From Pomacea canaliculata (taxonomy: Eukaryota > Mollusca > Gastropoda > Architaenioglossa > Ampullariidae), in NCBI RefSeq assembly GCF_003073045.1, contig NC_037595.1:14482252-14546251 (forward strand): a DNA stretch of 64,000 nucleotides, read 5' to 3'. The position numbers and the translations under genes were made by a program. Shown here piece after piece: positions 50,301 through 63,992 of this stretch. The stretch's first letter is position 1. Each line of letters starts with the position of its first letter. A model generated the notes under the pieces. The model saw nothing but the letters and a program-made list of their open reading frames with translations, was not told the DNA's origin and searched no databases.

Positions 50301-50868
50301 AGGGCAGCATTCAGCCTGCAGACTCTACTATGTTCACATAGGTCTCCTCACTGACTCTCTCACCACTACTACCACTAAGGACAGCAGCTTAACAGGATGC
50401 ATGACAGACCAGACAATGTGCTCTGGAGGTCAGACAACATGAATATTGCACTCTTCACTTTCTCCTCTTCACCATAAATTGTTTTTTCAGTGGCAGATTG
50501 TTACCTCTTGCTATTACATTGGATTTTTTCCTTTAAAAAAACTTTCTTCTGCCAATTTTCTCCATAAGCGCACATGTGATGACACTTTTCCTGACTTCTC
50601 ATGGGCTGAGGCCTGAGTAAAGAAACAAGCCTAGCCTTCTAACAGCCACAGACTGTTGCAGTTTAGCTCTATCCATTTAGGAGATCTGCTTCCTTTAAGC
50701 TGGCCAAGTATGATGGCCCTCCTTCCACAATGTCCACACACCCACACTACTGCAGGAGACACTGCCTTAGCAAGTGGACGCCTCAGTGGAAATTTGATCA
50801 GGCCGGGTGAAGGTTTGGAGATGCATGGCAGCTGATAGTCCCACCTCATAGGTGTTGAAGCCAAAGTT

Positions 50869-53800
50869 CTAGAACTGATACCATTTTTTATCTTTGTATC
50901 TGAGCATTATCTGGTGGGCTACCTGGGCAAAGTTCTCAGCTTGGTTCATCATCTGTGCTGACCGATCATCTAAGTCCCCAAGCTTCTCTCCACGTTCTGT
51001 CACCAGCTGGAACATACAACCATTATCACTATCACATTTCCTGATACCTTCTGCTAATTTCTCTACCAGTTTTAACTCAAGTAATCATCAATAATAGTAA
51101 TTCACAATAATTTGATCCCCATGTTTCTATGAAAATATAATGGTAAAGGAATTTATTAAAACTGATAAGTTGGTGAATCATGAAAAACTCAAATTAACCA
51201 CCTAGAAATCAATGAAGAAAAGCCAAAGGAATGGTAACATTTTTATGAGAACAAAGTATTTATAAATGGTGAGCTGACAAATCATGTCATATGAATTCAA
51301 ATTATAAGGACCTCTCATTATGTGAATCTAAATTTATTATCGGGTGTGCCAGCAGCATTTCACCTCTTGAGCCAGTTCAAAAGGAGTGGCATCCAGCAAT
51401 TCTATCATGCAGATACTGAAAGAATTCTGTTTCTCAGTCAGAATAATATTTATGGGCAAAGAGATGATTCTGAAATATACTTTTGCAAACTGTTGGCTGT
51501 GATCCACTCTTTCTATCCTCCAAATAACAAAAGTCTTTAACAGCCATAACTTGACTAGCCCAGTCACCTGTCAATGTCTGGACCACCACCAATATCAAGA
51601 CCACCACACTCACCCCAAATCCGAGCCTTTCCTACCATCCCTCAAACAGGCATGTCCCTAAACTGTTCCCTCAACCAATAACTGTTACTGTTAAATGCCT
51701 CATATTTACGTCATGCTCCATATTTCACAGTAACATTACAAAATAATCAGATGCATGCATTATAGATTGACTGTAATGTAACAATGTTAGGGAAGCCAGG
51801 AGTAAAACTATTCATAAAAAAAAATAAAACTATAATCTAAGATTTTAATATGAAAAAGAATCGTTAAAAAAAGCCTTTCCAGCAAACTGGTCTACCATAG
51901 AGTGATGCCCATTTGCCTAATTGGCTAGAGGAGGCAGGGCTCTGTTCTATTTTTGTCTTCTCTGATGCCTTCCTTGTAAGATTTTGTTTGTGATTTTGAT
52001 TTTTGGTGGGCCTACCTTTAAGCATTTGGAATGTGGTGTCTCTTCTGTGTCAGTGGCTTTCTGTTCCTTTTCACCATCCAAAGTTCACAATCAGTGCTCT
52101 TGTATGGGCTTCGTGTATGCTTGACCTCTGTTCATTGGTGAACTTTTGCATGTGCTGGGGTTCATCATTCCAATGAGACTTGTGTCGTCTGTAAGATTTG
52201 TTGCATATGCCATGGAGTGTATTCTGGCTTGTATGTCATGTTTGATATTTGGGTTGCAGATTGTGGTTTGTGGTGTAAGTGGATGCTGGCCTTTGGCGTG
52301 GAGTACAGTTGCCTCAACACCGACATTTAGTCATCACCTTATTTTGACATCACATTACCTTCTGTCATTTATGAAGCACCTTGAGCTTGTCCAAAGACAA
52401 GGATAAGGTGCCATATAAGTGAATGTTTATTGTTATTATCTTCAGTTCTTAAAGGAAAGCATGTAATTACTGTAAAACGTTATTCACCCATAACCAGGAA
52501 AAGATGCTAAAATTTTAAGGATAGAAGTAAAGAAAGGTACTGACCATCCGAGTACGTGCAAAATCCCCGCCCACTGCACCAGCCTGCTGATGAAGCTGCT
52601 GCATACCCCCTGCCCCTGGAATGATCTTGGCAAGTCCTTTGGATGCCTTGCCACTTGCTTCACCAACTATAATCAAGACATTTAATCAGCATGTACACCA
52701 ATTATCATGAAAAAAGCATCTACCCTATCATAAAGTCACATATAATAAGTCAATAATATGAGATGTCAGCAGTCAACATACAAGTTGTTGGAGCCTGTCA
52801 TTGCTGAGCTGTCTGAGAAAGTTAAAAAGTGAACCCAAGTATACTTGCATGAAGTGTAAGTATGATATACTCACATAGTTCTTCGCGGTCCAGCCCTGAA
52901 GGACCACCACCAAAGAGATTTTTAAAGAAGCCTTGCTTTGGAGCTTCTGGTGTGTCACATGGCAGGAAAAGATCGCCAAGCATTTCACTGAGGTTCTCCC
53001 TGCAACAGGCAGTTCATATCTTGCTCTCACTGCTACAAATAACCTATTCTCTCAACAAAAAACAATCTGTATGGCCATCTCAATAACTGATTCTCTAATG
53101 CTACAGTCTATAGTCTCGATGAACAGTAATGTCCCTTAGCCTAGCTGGCTCAAGGGTGACTCCTCTCCCTCACTTTTCATATTTGTCCGTGAAGTTTTGT
53201 GTCTAATGTTCATCAAAACATTTGTTATGATATTTAATTGCTAAGTTCCTGGATGGATTTCTGTGTCTGCACTACTTTTCATCTTTTCCTATCCCATTTT
53301 ACTGATTTCTACTGTCATATCAATGCCATCTTGCCATTACTTAGATCTGAGCATCAGCAGTGTGGACCTCAAACTCTGACTGCTTGCCTCCAGCTGATAT
53401 CTCCAGGAAGCTCAGTAAAATATGCTGCTCAGACTAATCTGACTGATGCTGGAAAAGGTTAACTTGTTTTTAATGCCTTTGAGCTGACTACTGTACTTAT
53501 GTCTTATGTCCACACTTCTCCATGACCTGACTACCATCTTCCTTAAAACCAGTAGCTGGTAAAGAGTGACAAGAGACTAAAGAGACAAAAGTTACATCAG
53601 AAAAATCAATAACAAAGCATTGTGCTTGTTCCAAATCTCAACTGTCGCATTCTTCACCTTCAAGTCAGCCTTACAACATAGCCTTCCCACCACTGGCAGA
53701 AAACAAGGTGAAGCTCACTCTCAACATCACTGAGTTATCATCATCAGAAATGCTCATGCAGATTGACAGTGTGGCCTGTGCCTATCAGTTATAGACTGTG

Positions 53801-56800
53801 ACAGGCGAAGGTCACAAATATTCAGCGATTCTGGAACTGTTTTTGAGACCACCATCCATTCTTATTATAATTATTTGCTTTTCTTTTTAGTAAAGCACTT
53901 TGAGCCTGCCTTTAATGGTGGGAAAAGGTGCTACACAAATAAACATATTATTATTATTGATCATTGTCCCTGTAATATTAATCATGGATTTCAAAATGAC
54001 AATTTCAAAAACAGTTTTTCATATTTTCAAGATAATACATGCAAGTGTGCGTCAGAAAATAAAATTAACTTATCAAGAACAAAAAGGTCTTACGCAATTT
54101 CTGCTGAGTATGTTATCTTTTGCACCTCAGTTGGAGAACACAAGTAAAGTGCATGTCCATTGTTACTGAAGCAGAATGTGCGTGCCACTCTGCAACAGAC
54201 AAACCATCATTGACATAGACACCATGGTACTACTACAGGCATGGTGATATTCTTAAAAATTTACAACCTGCTGACTCAAATCAGTTCACATCTACCTTGG
54301 AAGAGTTAATAAAAGATCTGATCGGAATTTTTCATATATTTTGATGTCATATTCACATGCATATCAAGCACATCATTTAGTGAAAACTACACTGAAAAGT
54401 TCACCTATTTACATTTTTAATTAGCATTGTTTACTGCATTCAGATAGTGTTTTTAATCATTCTATTTATATGTCTGCGATTTATTTTGCCCCTTTGTTAA
54501 AAAAAAGATTCTGGCTCTTGGATCCAAATATTTTAATTGTACAAAACAGCAGAAATTTAATAACAAATGTTAAACAAGTGTTTAATAATAATAATTAATG
54601 ATTTATATAGCGCTGAATTATGCTTGTGAAGGAGCATGCTTGAGAAAATAACAAGATATGGACGATATATGAAAAAATGGGAGGAGCAACATTAGTATTA
54701 ACAATGTACTAAAAGACAAACATAGAAGATGCAAAGAGGAACTGGGGAACAAACTGTGACGACTAGTGAGTTACATTCATTTACAGAGAGAAAGGAGTGA
54801 GGGAAACAGTCACTGAAAACCTTCATAGATGTGAAGCAGGGTAGGTATTGGGAAGTGATGTCACCATGCTAAGTCTAGTCTTTTGATTCATTTGTTCAAC
54901 AATTTCTTGGACAATGTGCAGTTAGTCATCTGGCACTGAAGTTTAAAATGAAGTCTAAATGAAGCATTTGAACACAAACTTTAAGCACCCACCTTCTCTT
55001 GTTTCATAACTACTGTAAAGATGAGCTCTCTCTCACACACACATATTTATCTATATATCAGTAAAAATGTAAATATACCTGTAGTCTGTAAGAGGAAGAA
55101 AATCCTCATCATAAAGAGGCTTGAGGCTAGGCAGGCTGAAGGCCATTATGTGACCATTGGCAACATAACACATCAGGCACACACTGTCTGCAAACACACG
55201 CAAAATCACTGCTGAGGAAATCACTGTTTCTTTGTCATTTGACAAGTTAATATTCTACACCAGTTAAGAGTTCCAAGTTTCAACACTTATTCAAAAGTCT
55301 TGCCACTTTCTCTACCTCACCATACCAAAATATGCATCAATTTTGCTGAATATTTCATAAATGCTTTGTGAAAAAGGCATCTGATCATATCTGAAAAGTG
55401 CAGATGAATCTAAGGAAAAATAGGTCACAATACATGAATTTCGGAAACTCTTCTCACACTGTCAACAAGAAAGAGACTTACATTCAAATACTTTATAGAA
55501 ATGTAAGTCTGAGAGTAAATTCTTCTTCTTTGACTGTACCAGATGATACACACATAAATATTTTAATTTCAGTGGCTCGAGACATGTACACAGGATGCAA
55601 GCACCCTAATAGTCTGTGTTTTGACATGGGGTTGCACCAGTTTACCAGAAAAATCAATATGGGCAACCTGAGTACCTCTGTTAGCAAAGCTACTCGTCCT
55701 CATGAGTTTTAAATTTACTATTCTGTAAATCCAGTTTAAAAACGGTAAATGATAGAGTGCAGCCCTATGAAGGCATAACATCAAAAGAGTCTAGCAGCTT
55801 CAAACAGCAAAAAAGAAGACCTTCAAATTTTTTAGATATGGAAAGGAGAGCATGAAAAACATTCACTATGAATTATGCAACAACAGTATCTTCTCTTGAA
55901 AACAACTGTTAAATCTCAGCATGGGCTGTTAAAAATGATGAGAGTTCTGTCCCTTTGCCTAACAGGCTGAGGGGATTGGCTCTCCTTGATTTTATTTATA
56001 TTTTGTGGTCGTGCTTTGATTTGAATAAAAGTGTTGGACCTTCATGTTTACATGTGCTTCTGCTGCGTTTTCTTCCTCTTCTGGTTAGAAACAGGACTGT
56101 ATGTAATGTTATTTTGAAGTGCGAACTATTTGAATATATTGACTAGATTCCACTCCGCCATGCTTCACTCGCTGCGGCAGTGACCTTGAGCTGAAGGAAT
56201 AAACTGAAGTGATGATCACACTGGTTTTAGTACAGCGATTTCAAATCCCAAGTTGACATGGAGCTCACAGACCCCTTTAACATCAGTACTGGGGTGAAGC
56301 AGGGCTGCATTTTGTCGCCGTTCCTTTTCATCCTGGCCATGGACTGGATCATGAAATCTTCCACCGGCAGTGAGAGGAGAGGGGTCAGATGGACCATGAC
56401 TATGACAGCAACAACAACGCTGGAAGACTTGGACTTTGGTGATGACATTGCCCTGCTGTCACAGCGCCACCAAGACACACAGGAAAAAAACAAAGGCCTT
56501 CTCAGAAACAGCTGGAAACCTTGGCTTGAAGGTCAGCACAAAGAAAACGAAAAGTATGAGAGTGAACGCCAGAGTCCAAGACAGCATCAAACTAAATGGA
56601 GAAGAGACTGAGGAAGTTGACCGTTTCACCTATCTTGGGTCCAAAGTGTCAAACATCGGGGATGCGGAGGTGGAGATTCGAGCCTGACTAGCGAAAGCCA
56701 GCCAAGCCTTTGCCTCACTCAGGAGCACATGGAAGGCAAAAAACATCAGCCAGAAGATCAAGCTGAGAATCTTCAAGTCAAATGTGATCAGCACCCTCCT

Positions 56801-59800
56801 TTACGGATCCGAATCATGGAAGATGACCAAAACCATCAGTAACAGGCTTGACGTCTTCCAAAACAGATGCCTCAGGCGCATACTTAACATCTTTTGGCCA
56901 AATACTATCACCAACAAAGTCCACCGAAGAACTGAAACCGAGTCCATCACCACGCAGGTTCAACAAAGGCGTTGGTGATGGATTGGACATGTGCTCCGCC
57001 AGCAGACAGCAGCTTTCCAGTCGCCCTATGATGGACTCCAGTGGCCGAAGAAAACAAGGCCACCCAAAGGAAACTTGAAGAAGAACAGTGGAAAGGGAGA
57101 TGAAAGGAAAGGGCTGGACATGGGGTCACCTGGAGCGGGTTTCAGCCAACTGACATCAGTGGCAGACTCTGGTTGAGGCCTTATGTGCAACCTGATGCAC
57201 AAAGAGGAATAGATAGATAGATGATCACACTCTTGTAGTTTCATATGATAACATTTCTTATTATTAACAAGATTACTCAACATTTTTCCAGTATTCTCTT
57301 ATGTCACTAACCTTATTCTCTGGAGTCATTATACCGTTAAATCTACATTGACCCCCTTTACTGCCGGAATGCAGCAAGACCTCATATTGTTCTCCCTTCT
57401 ACATCTTTCTTACCGTTTTGTGATCTTATTCTACATCTTTGTTCCTATTTTGTTAACTTGTTCTACCTCTTTGCTATTATTTTGTGATCTTGTTCTGCGC
57501 AATGAGTCTGCCTTTGGCTGAGATATTACACTTTATCAATTCCCACTTATTATTTTTATTACTTTCTTCACAGTGGACATGCAACAAATACTCGGAGTTT
57601 GAATATAGCCTCATGAAGCTGGCTAACAGTTGATATTGTTTATATATTAACACCACCACACAAGATAGCTGCAGGTCTGAGAGAAAGCAAAAGTGTCAAA
57701 AACTGAGGGTGAATGCAGCATACTAAGAATGGAGATGAATGGCCATGCACTCATGTCTGCTCGTATAAAAATTGTACTTGTAGAAAGGAACAACGCATCA
57801 ATCACCTTTCAAAGCCACAATTTCTGCTCGAACCACAAAGGATGTCTCTGTGATTTTCACTTTGTATGCACATGTCTGAGAAGGAAGAGACATCACCTGT
57901 AAACAAAAACACACTTTAAGTCCTTCGGCACATGAGCCACAAGAGAAAGCTGGACAATGACACAGTGAAACGAAGACTTGATAACAAGGTTCTTGAAGTT
58001 ATATCTTGAATGAATTATAATAGCCTCTTCTCACTTTAAATAACAGCTACAAGAAGTAACCAAAGTCACTACCTTTACTCTTGATAAATTCCTGCAAGTT
58101 GCTGATGAATTGCAATAATTTTTTTTTAAATTTCATGGCATGCATCAAATAGTCACATAATAAATGCAAATAACAATAAAAATAGTCAACATTCACTCAA
58201 TACACAGAATACAACAATCACTAAATCTTACCCGAGCCTGCTTTTCAGAGCATATGATGACAAACTGCCTGTCTGCAACTTCTGTTGATGATGTTGGCGA
58301 GATCTTAGGTTTAGTTGAGACAGATAATTGTCCTGCAAAGCAAAATAATTCAATCACATATTTATACAGATGCAGTTGCTTCTAGTTGTATTTTTTAGAC
58401 TTTAGTTTAGCAGCATTACTATTTAAACACCAGCTCCAGTATTTGTGCTCTCATAAGCAGTAACAGCTTCAGGGAAAGTCTTAAATTTAGATAATTTTTT
58501 ATATTTCATGATAGCACAATAAAATTTACTGCTTTTTTTTCTAATCGAGCAAGCACTGCCAATGAAGAAGCAGTGAACTTGTGAAAATAATGTCTTTGAC
58601 TTACGTGGTGTCTTGAGGGACTTGTCATCTCGCAGATCTCTGACATCACGTCCATAAACTGCTATTCCTGATACAGTGCCACCCCCACCAGTACCCCCCT
58701 CCTTCCAGTAGTCAAACATTGTTGGGATGAGAATTCCATTACAATCAAGAAATGACATACCCACAATAGAACCTTTCAAACGAAATATTGTCCCTGAAAG
58801 AAATAAAAACACAAGAAAGAAATTACAGTCTTCATCTAACCTATATCAACCATGTGAGGGGCAAACATAAAACTTGACAGCTCATGAATCAAAGATAATA
58901 TTTTGGAAAAGAAGCTCTTACAGTAAATCAGCACAAGAATTAACGAAAAAAACCCAGCTGCATTTACTTTAAGTGAGAGAACAATGTAATGTTCTAAGTG
59001 TTAAAAAAAAAAGTCAGGAACAGCAAATTATCTTCCTCACCACTAGGAGAAACAATGACAGGCTGCTGCAAACGTTGATCACCATTCAAACCTGGCAGGT
59101 TGAGGTTGATGACAATTACTGAGCCTAGACTGGTCCCCACCCATAAGCAAGGGCACGTCAGATTGTCTGCAAAGGCATTTAGGGTTGGTTTCAACAGACA
59201 GAAGACATCATTTAGTAGTAAACATTCAATACAGTTTCTAAATGACAGTATTTACTTTGTCATTCCCCAATCTCAGTGAATAAGACAAATACTATTGAAG
59301 TTCAACATTTTTAATTGGGAGCAGAAGGAAAACAAATTACAATATCATTGTCTTAAAGAGATACATTTAATTAATGTATGCTACTTCTGTCTCTGACTAG
59401 ACAGTGCTTGATGAAATATAAACATATCCATACAATACTAAGGCATCCAGCCTTTGACCTCTTTCTGGCATTTGAGAATACCAATGTCTGAAGGTTGGTA
59501 TCTCCTGCCAAATGCTGTTTAGATTTTTTTGTAGTTTGTGTATCGTAATAAACTAAACAGAGTTGTCTGCAAGACAAAAATGATAACGTGGATAGCATTT
59601 AAAGACTGATATAGCATTGGTGTACTGGTCCAAAAGCACATTTTCAGAACATTATACAAGCCTGACCGCATAATATACAGATGATATAAAGATGATTGCA
59701 CAAGTAAAGAATCAGGAAGTGTCTTCTAAAATAACCTGCCATGATGCTTAAAATACCCAGCAACTAGAACAATTTCCTGAGACACGCCATGTTAAATTGT

Positions 59801-62800
59801 TGTGGCATAGTCTAGGATTATGTGAAAGCTTTGTGGTTTATTCTAGCAGCCTACATGATTTTTGTTGTTTGCGAACTTTTAGACTGACGCCTTAAACACT
59901 GGATACTTCAATGGTACTCTGCTGTTAAAATTCTCCTGGTTACAACAAATTTTTCGTAGACCTTTTCTTCCTTTTACTCATCGTCACTGCACATGAAGAG
60001 ACAGGTTCTTACCTGTTTTGCGTGTGTAGGAATCAGCGAAGACTAGACACTGGATGGCCTCACGGGTAACATTATCAAGACTATTTATGCTGGAACTGCG
60101 TGAGCGAGAGAAGGATGAGCCATCATTTCTATCTGTTCCATGGAGGCAAAGCAAGATGAAGAACATATTAGCATGAAGTTACCTAACATATACAAAAACC
60201 AAAATAACCAGCTCAGCTGCACCATCTAAACTGATCAAGAAGCAAAGAAATCAAGAATCCAAAAATGTACTTAACAGTAATAATAGAAGTAGAGTACAAT
60301 TACACTCTTTGCCTATTTGTGATGTGACCTATTCAAACCAAAGAAACAAAACTCAGTTGAAAGATGTTAGCTGGTCATTATCAGATGTTCCACTTTTCAG
60401 TTTTGTAAATTACTCATTTGTTTGATCTTTTTGCTTCAAACCCTTTTTATAAAGCTGTTAAAAAAACAACTGAGCTAAATCAATTCAACATCAGTTTAAG
60501 ACAATGATAGACAAGACAAGATGCCTATGATACTTGCATCTATAATAATAATACTCATCTCAACAAAAATAATGTGAAAAAAGCAACACAAAGCACAAAA
60601 CTGCACAATGCTATCCACAAGTTCCCTCATTTAATTCCTAAGCAGCAAAGGAGCGTCCTTGACTGGCAATAAACAAAAAGATGCTATCCTAACTTTAACC
60701 CTATCATGATTTCAGGCTGAAAACTTTCTTTCCGCTACACAATCTCGGTCAATAAATAAAACTATGTTGTTAAGAACAGTTTTTATTCAGTCTGTTACAA
60801 CTACGCACAATTTTCTCCATGAAACATTGGTGTTCGTCAAATGAATACAGCTAAAACTTAACTTCCACACCACCACCTTGGTTCCAGTTCACACATATTG
60901 GAATGGGAACTGGTGTTTTATGCTGAGCCAGCAACTAAGGCTACAGCATAGCAAAGCAGATGACTCTGTAAACAGGTGCAACATGCAGAGAAAGAGCATG
61001 CCCAGTAAAAGTTCTGAACCCACACCCCCAATTATCACCATCTTGGTCACACTTGAACATTACAATACCAGACCACCCATTGCAAAAGGAAGTAAATAAA
61101 ATGATAATTTGTCAAATGGCAGAAGCATTTCATATACTTCACCAAAAAAACAAACTACAGAGTGCAATTCACTTTAAAGCTATTTAACTGAAGGACAAAT
61201 AAAACCCAAATTCTTTAAAAGATGTTATGGCAGAGGAGAAATAACTGTTACTTTAATTCTTTATTTTAATTATCTTCAACAATAATGAGTCAATTGAACA
61301 GTGATATGCAAAACTTGATTTAAAAATGTCATATTTAAATGTTAAAGTTTTGAAATATATGCTTAGTTGCCGGATTGAGCAAATGGCAGAAAAAGAGTTT
61401 TAAGATTGACAGAATCATCAAAAGGAAAGTAAGAAAAACTATAATATAGCAGTCAAAGTGCAGAAGGGTTGTTACAAAAGAAACGTACAAACGTTATCAG
61501 TTAGGGAAAGACGGAGGATTGCTGTTTACCCCATAGAGACATTTGATCTCAGAAGATAGTGATAATAGGCAGGAATAGTCAATCTCAGATTTCCCCTGCC
61601 ATGAACTTAGTACAACTTCCTACTGACCACAGCATTATCAAATCTAGATACTCATTCTGCTTTATCCAGCAATATTTGCCTTAAAATACACTGCCTCATT
61701 TAAGCAGTGTATATTTCACCACTAACACACTCTTAACATATTTTTATGTCAGACACTTACAAGTAGTGTTCTCTTTTACTGCACACATCTTGAACAAAAA
61801 GATAGATAAAAAAGCAGTGCCAAGTTAACATCGCACATCATTTAAATACATGAGATGTTAACCTGACAATGCCTGCAAAAAATAAAAAGGGTGTATGTTG
61901 TGAAGCTAGAGCATAATTTGAACAACTGTGATATAAGGTCACAGGACAAGAGATGACATTCATTACACATGCTCTCTCTCTCTCAAACACACACATATAG
62001 AACACACATAATATGAACATACAAAAGTATATACATGTGTACATAAAAGAACACACTATAATATTAGAGGGAGGCATGCATGGACACATCCATGCAAACA
62101 CACATCTATGTACATGCAATATAAGCAATTACATGCAGGGACACTTTCATGCACATTCACCCAAACATATGCACAAACAACTGCTGAGACTTGCTAATTC
62201 TTATACACATGCCTTTTCCTGCAGGTGTACCCACACACAATAAACAAGAGAAAATTGCCCAGGAACTATTTCAACGTGAATTATTCAGCCTGCATATGCA
62301 TCTAAAAGGCTAGTTGATGTCAACAGTTAAAAACAATTATCTGGGAAATCATTTTAAGTTCTAAAACTATTCTTACTCATAAATGATAAGAAGTTAAGAA
62401 ATAATCATGCAGCTCATTGCTTATCCTAAATTATCTAAATATGAATTTGCTTTAGGAAGATTGCTTTAAAAAATACCATTAAAAGCTCTGAAAGCTTAAA
62501 AGATATTTAACCGGAAAGTTAACTGTCACCATTTCAACAATCTCACTTCCATTCAGAAACCTTTAGAATACACAATTTAAGATGCATTTTAGTAATCTCT
62601 TCTTGAAGGAAGGACAAAAAGCTCATTAACACAATTATACCAGTGTTCAAAGAGAGGGATGTAGGGATATTTGATAATGGATTGACAATGACACCATAAG
62701 GAGCAGGCACCCAAGAGAAAAACCACACATACTTGAAAAAAAAAAAAAATGCTGAATAAGTCAGGATTCTGCTAGACAGAATGAATCTAATGGCTTGCCA

Positions 62801-63992
62801 GTAACTTTGGAAAAAGACACCAGTAGGTGATAAACATGAATGTCATCAAATGTTCTTCTGAATTTTGCTTGAGGGACAGGAGATGGTGTGGATGCAGACA
62901 GGCTGCAAGAGAGGCAAGGACATCATACAAGAATGCCTATTGCTAAGAGGCCTTGTTAAGTGCATTCCACCCATTTATTACACAAATGGTTTCTCCTGAA
63001 AGAGAATTCATAAAAGCACTAGCTGAAAGAATATGATCTTACTATATGCTTATGTATGGTGAAAGGGGGATGTTCACCACAAGTGTTACCAATGTTGCTC
63101 TATTCTTGGTGCACATGGTAACTTTATAGACAAAAAAAAAAAAATCATGCTACCATACTATAGTCTTTCTCTGCATGCTAGTATTCTGCATTCACACTTT
63201 AATTTGGCTACACATTATGCGGTGTAGATTCTTCAGAAACTTTACTATTCCCTATTCTGTGGGTTCACATGTCACAAGGTAAAAGGCATGACTAACATGT
63301 CAATAGTATCAAACAGACAAAAATATTTAAATTTCAAACGTTTCTTTTTCCTAAAGCTACTCAACAAAACAGGTTGTTATACCTTGGATGTATGAACAGA
63401 CACTTAACTCTCTTTTGGATAATACCAAAGCAACAAAATAACAAAAAACTATTGTTAGTAACATTTATGAACTGGACACCGCAACCTTTTTTTGTAGCAT
63501 CATTATTCGTATGTAAGAAGCAATGGTGGTCGGGGGGAGTGGCTGAAATATAACCCTGTTATATTTCTAAAGCACATTCTACTTCCTTAACTTAGAGAAA
63601 TAACCAGTCCCAAGCTGTCTGTTACAGAGTGGAATGCACATGTACAACACCAAAGCTGCATTATAGACAACAATATAGCAAACAGAATGTGGACCAGCCA
63701 CAGAAACCCATGATTTGGGAACATGGAGATAGTACAGTAAGAGACAGAAAGACAGTACTGAGCTAGAGATATAAAATAAGACCAAGGCTCAGAGAAAAAC
63801 AATGAGCACAGGGAAGATATGGGACAGAAAGAAGCCTTCATCTGCACCTCCACCATTCCATTCGTCCACAGAAGCCAAGCTCTGGACCTTGCGAATTTTG
63901 CGGGTGGTACCTTGCGACTTCGTCCATTTCAACTCTGGAGCATGTTGTTTCTTTTGCTTTAAGCTTGTTGGACTCAAACACAGACCGTTTAT
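50869..63992 (-). CDS. STXBP5: Tomosyn (syntaxin-binding protein 5), C-terminal 453 residues, 11 exons; 5' part outside window
   Basis: Exons in transcript order: 63992-63848, 60132-60013, 59166-59041, 58793-58605, 58332-58232, 57896-57806, 55187-55079, 54189-54094, 52999-52875, 52666-52545, 51006-50869. All phases agree. Landmarks: FSRSRSSSINSLDN, CLWVGTSLGSVIVINLNLP, QQPVIVSPSG, FVIICSEKQAR, NGHIMAFSLPSLKPL, FLPLTDYR, ARTFCFSNNGHALYL, ENLSEMLGDLF, GFFKNLFGGG, EASGKASKGLA, and the R-SNARE end ERGEKLGDLDDRS ... YKDKKWYQF. Tomosyn binds syntaxin and SNAP-25 through this coil and restrains vesicle fusion; the upstream part forms WD40 propellers. The arginine of ERGEK is the expected zero-layer residue. 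The first exon listed (KVQSLASVDEW) is less certain but joins in frame. The final YQF-stop is the normal family end. The gene continues beyond position 64000. Confidence 0.93.
51890..52442 (+). repeat. Putative SINE-like dispersed repeat in tomosyn intron 10
   Basis: Starts near a tRNA-like tttgcctaattggctagagg and ends with gcaccttgagcttgtcc ... ggtgccatataagtgaatg and a TTATTGTTATTATC tail. The same start and end types occur at 53130-53962, and the start type at 55940. Confidence 0.4.
53130..53962 (+). repeat. Putative SINE-like dispersed repeat in tomosyn intron 8
   Basis: Begins with ttagcctagctggctcaagg and ends with agcactttgagcctgccttt, then a ggtgctacacaaataaac block and an (ATT)n tail. 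This is the general form of tRNA-headed elements with LINE-type tails. The middle part was not compared closely. Confidence 0.4.
54583..54660 (-). repeat. Repeat end with (ATT)n tail
   Basis: On the minus strand an element ends in cagcgctatataaatc followed by ATTAATTATTATTATT, a common retroelement 3' form. Its 5' limit is unknown. Confidence 0.4.
56223..57219 (+). mobile_element. 5'-truncated LINE with target-site duplication, in tomosyn intron 6
   Basis: The plus strand encodes the second half of a reverse transcriptase: FNISTGVKQGCILSP, DWIMK, DDIALLSQ, then in another frame NLGLKVSTKKTKSM and RFTYLGSKVSNIGDAE. LLYGSESWKMTK, CLRRILNIFWP, WIGHVLRQQ and GFSQLTSVADSG follow. The start lies inside the palm domain, so the 5' part is missing. 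The 3' end is a short TAGA repeat at about 57209-57219. The 12-base sequence gatgatcacact occurs exactly at both flanks (56211-56222 and 57220-57231). At least one frame change and two stops show it is dead. The RTE-like assignment rests on the short-repeat tail and protein style only. Confidence 0.88.
60945..61085 (-). mobile_element. tRNA-derived SINE, copy 2 of the family at 31.1 kb
   Basis: The block ctgtaaacaggtgcaacatg with following bases matches the 31128-31265 copy. The B-box-like part on the minus strand is ggttcagaac. It lies in the large tomosyn intron 60133-63847, which otherwise shows only CA-rich and AT-rich DNA. Confidence 0.5.

Larger units (their letters stand above)
37553..50868. 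other. Long gene-poor region between opsin and tomosyn
   Basis: No host exon recognised. Upstream of the opsin it may include that gene's promoter, and at the right end the 3' UTR of tomosyn. It contains a LINE fragment (39225-39600), simple repeats near 38985-39050 (A/CAAA) and 40360-40440 (CA-rich), a 31-bp minisatellite (41422-41605), a SINE (41615-41885) and a hAT MITE (47272-47363). Confidence 0.55.
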
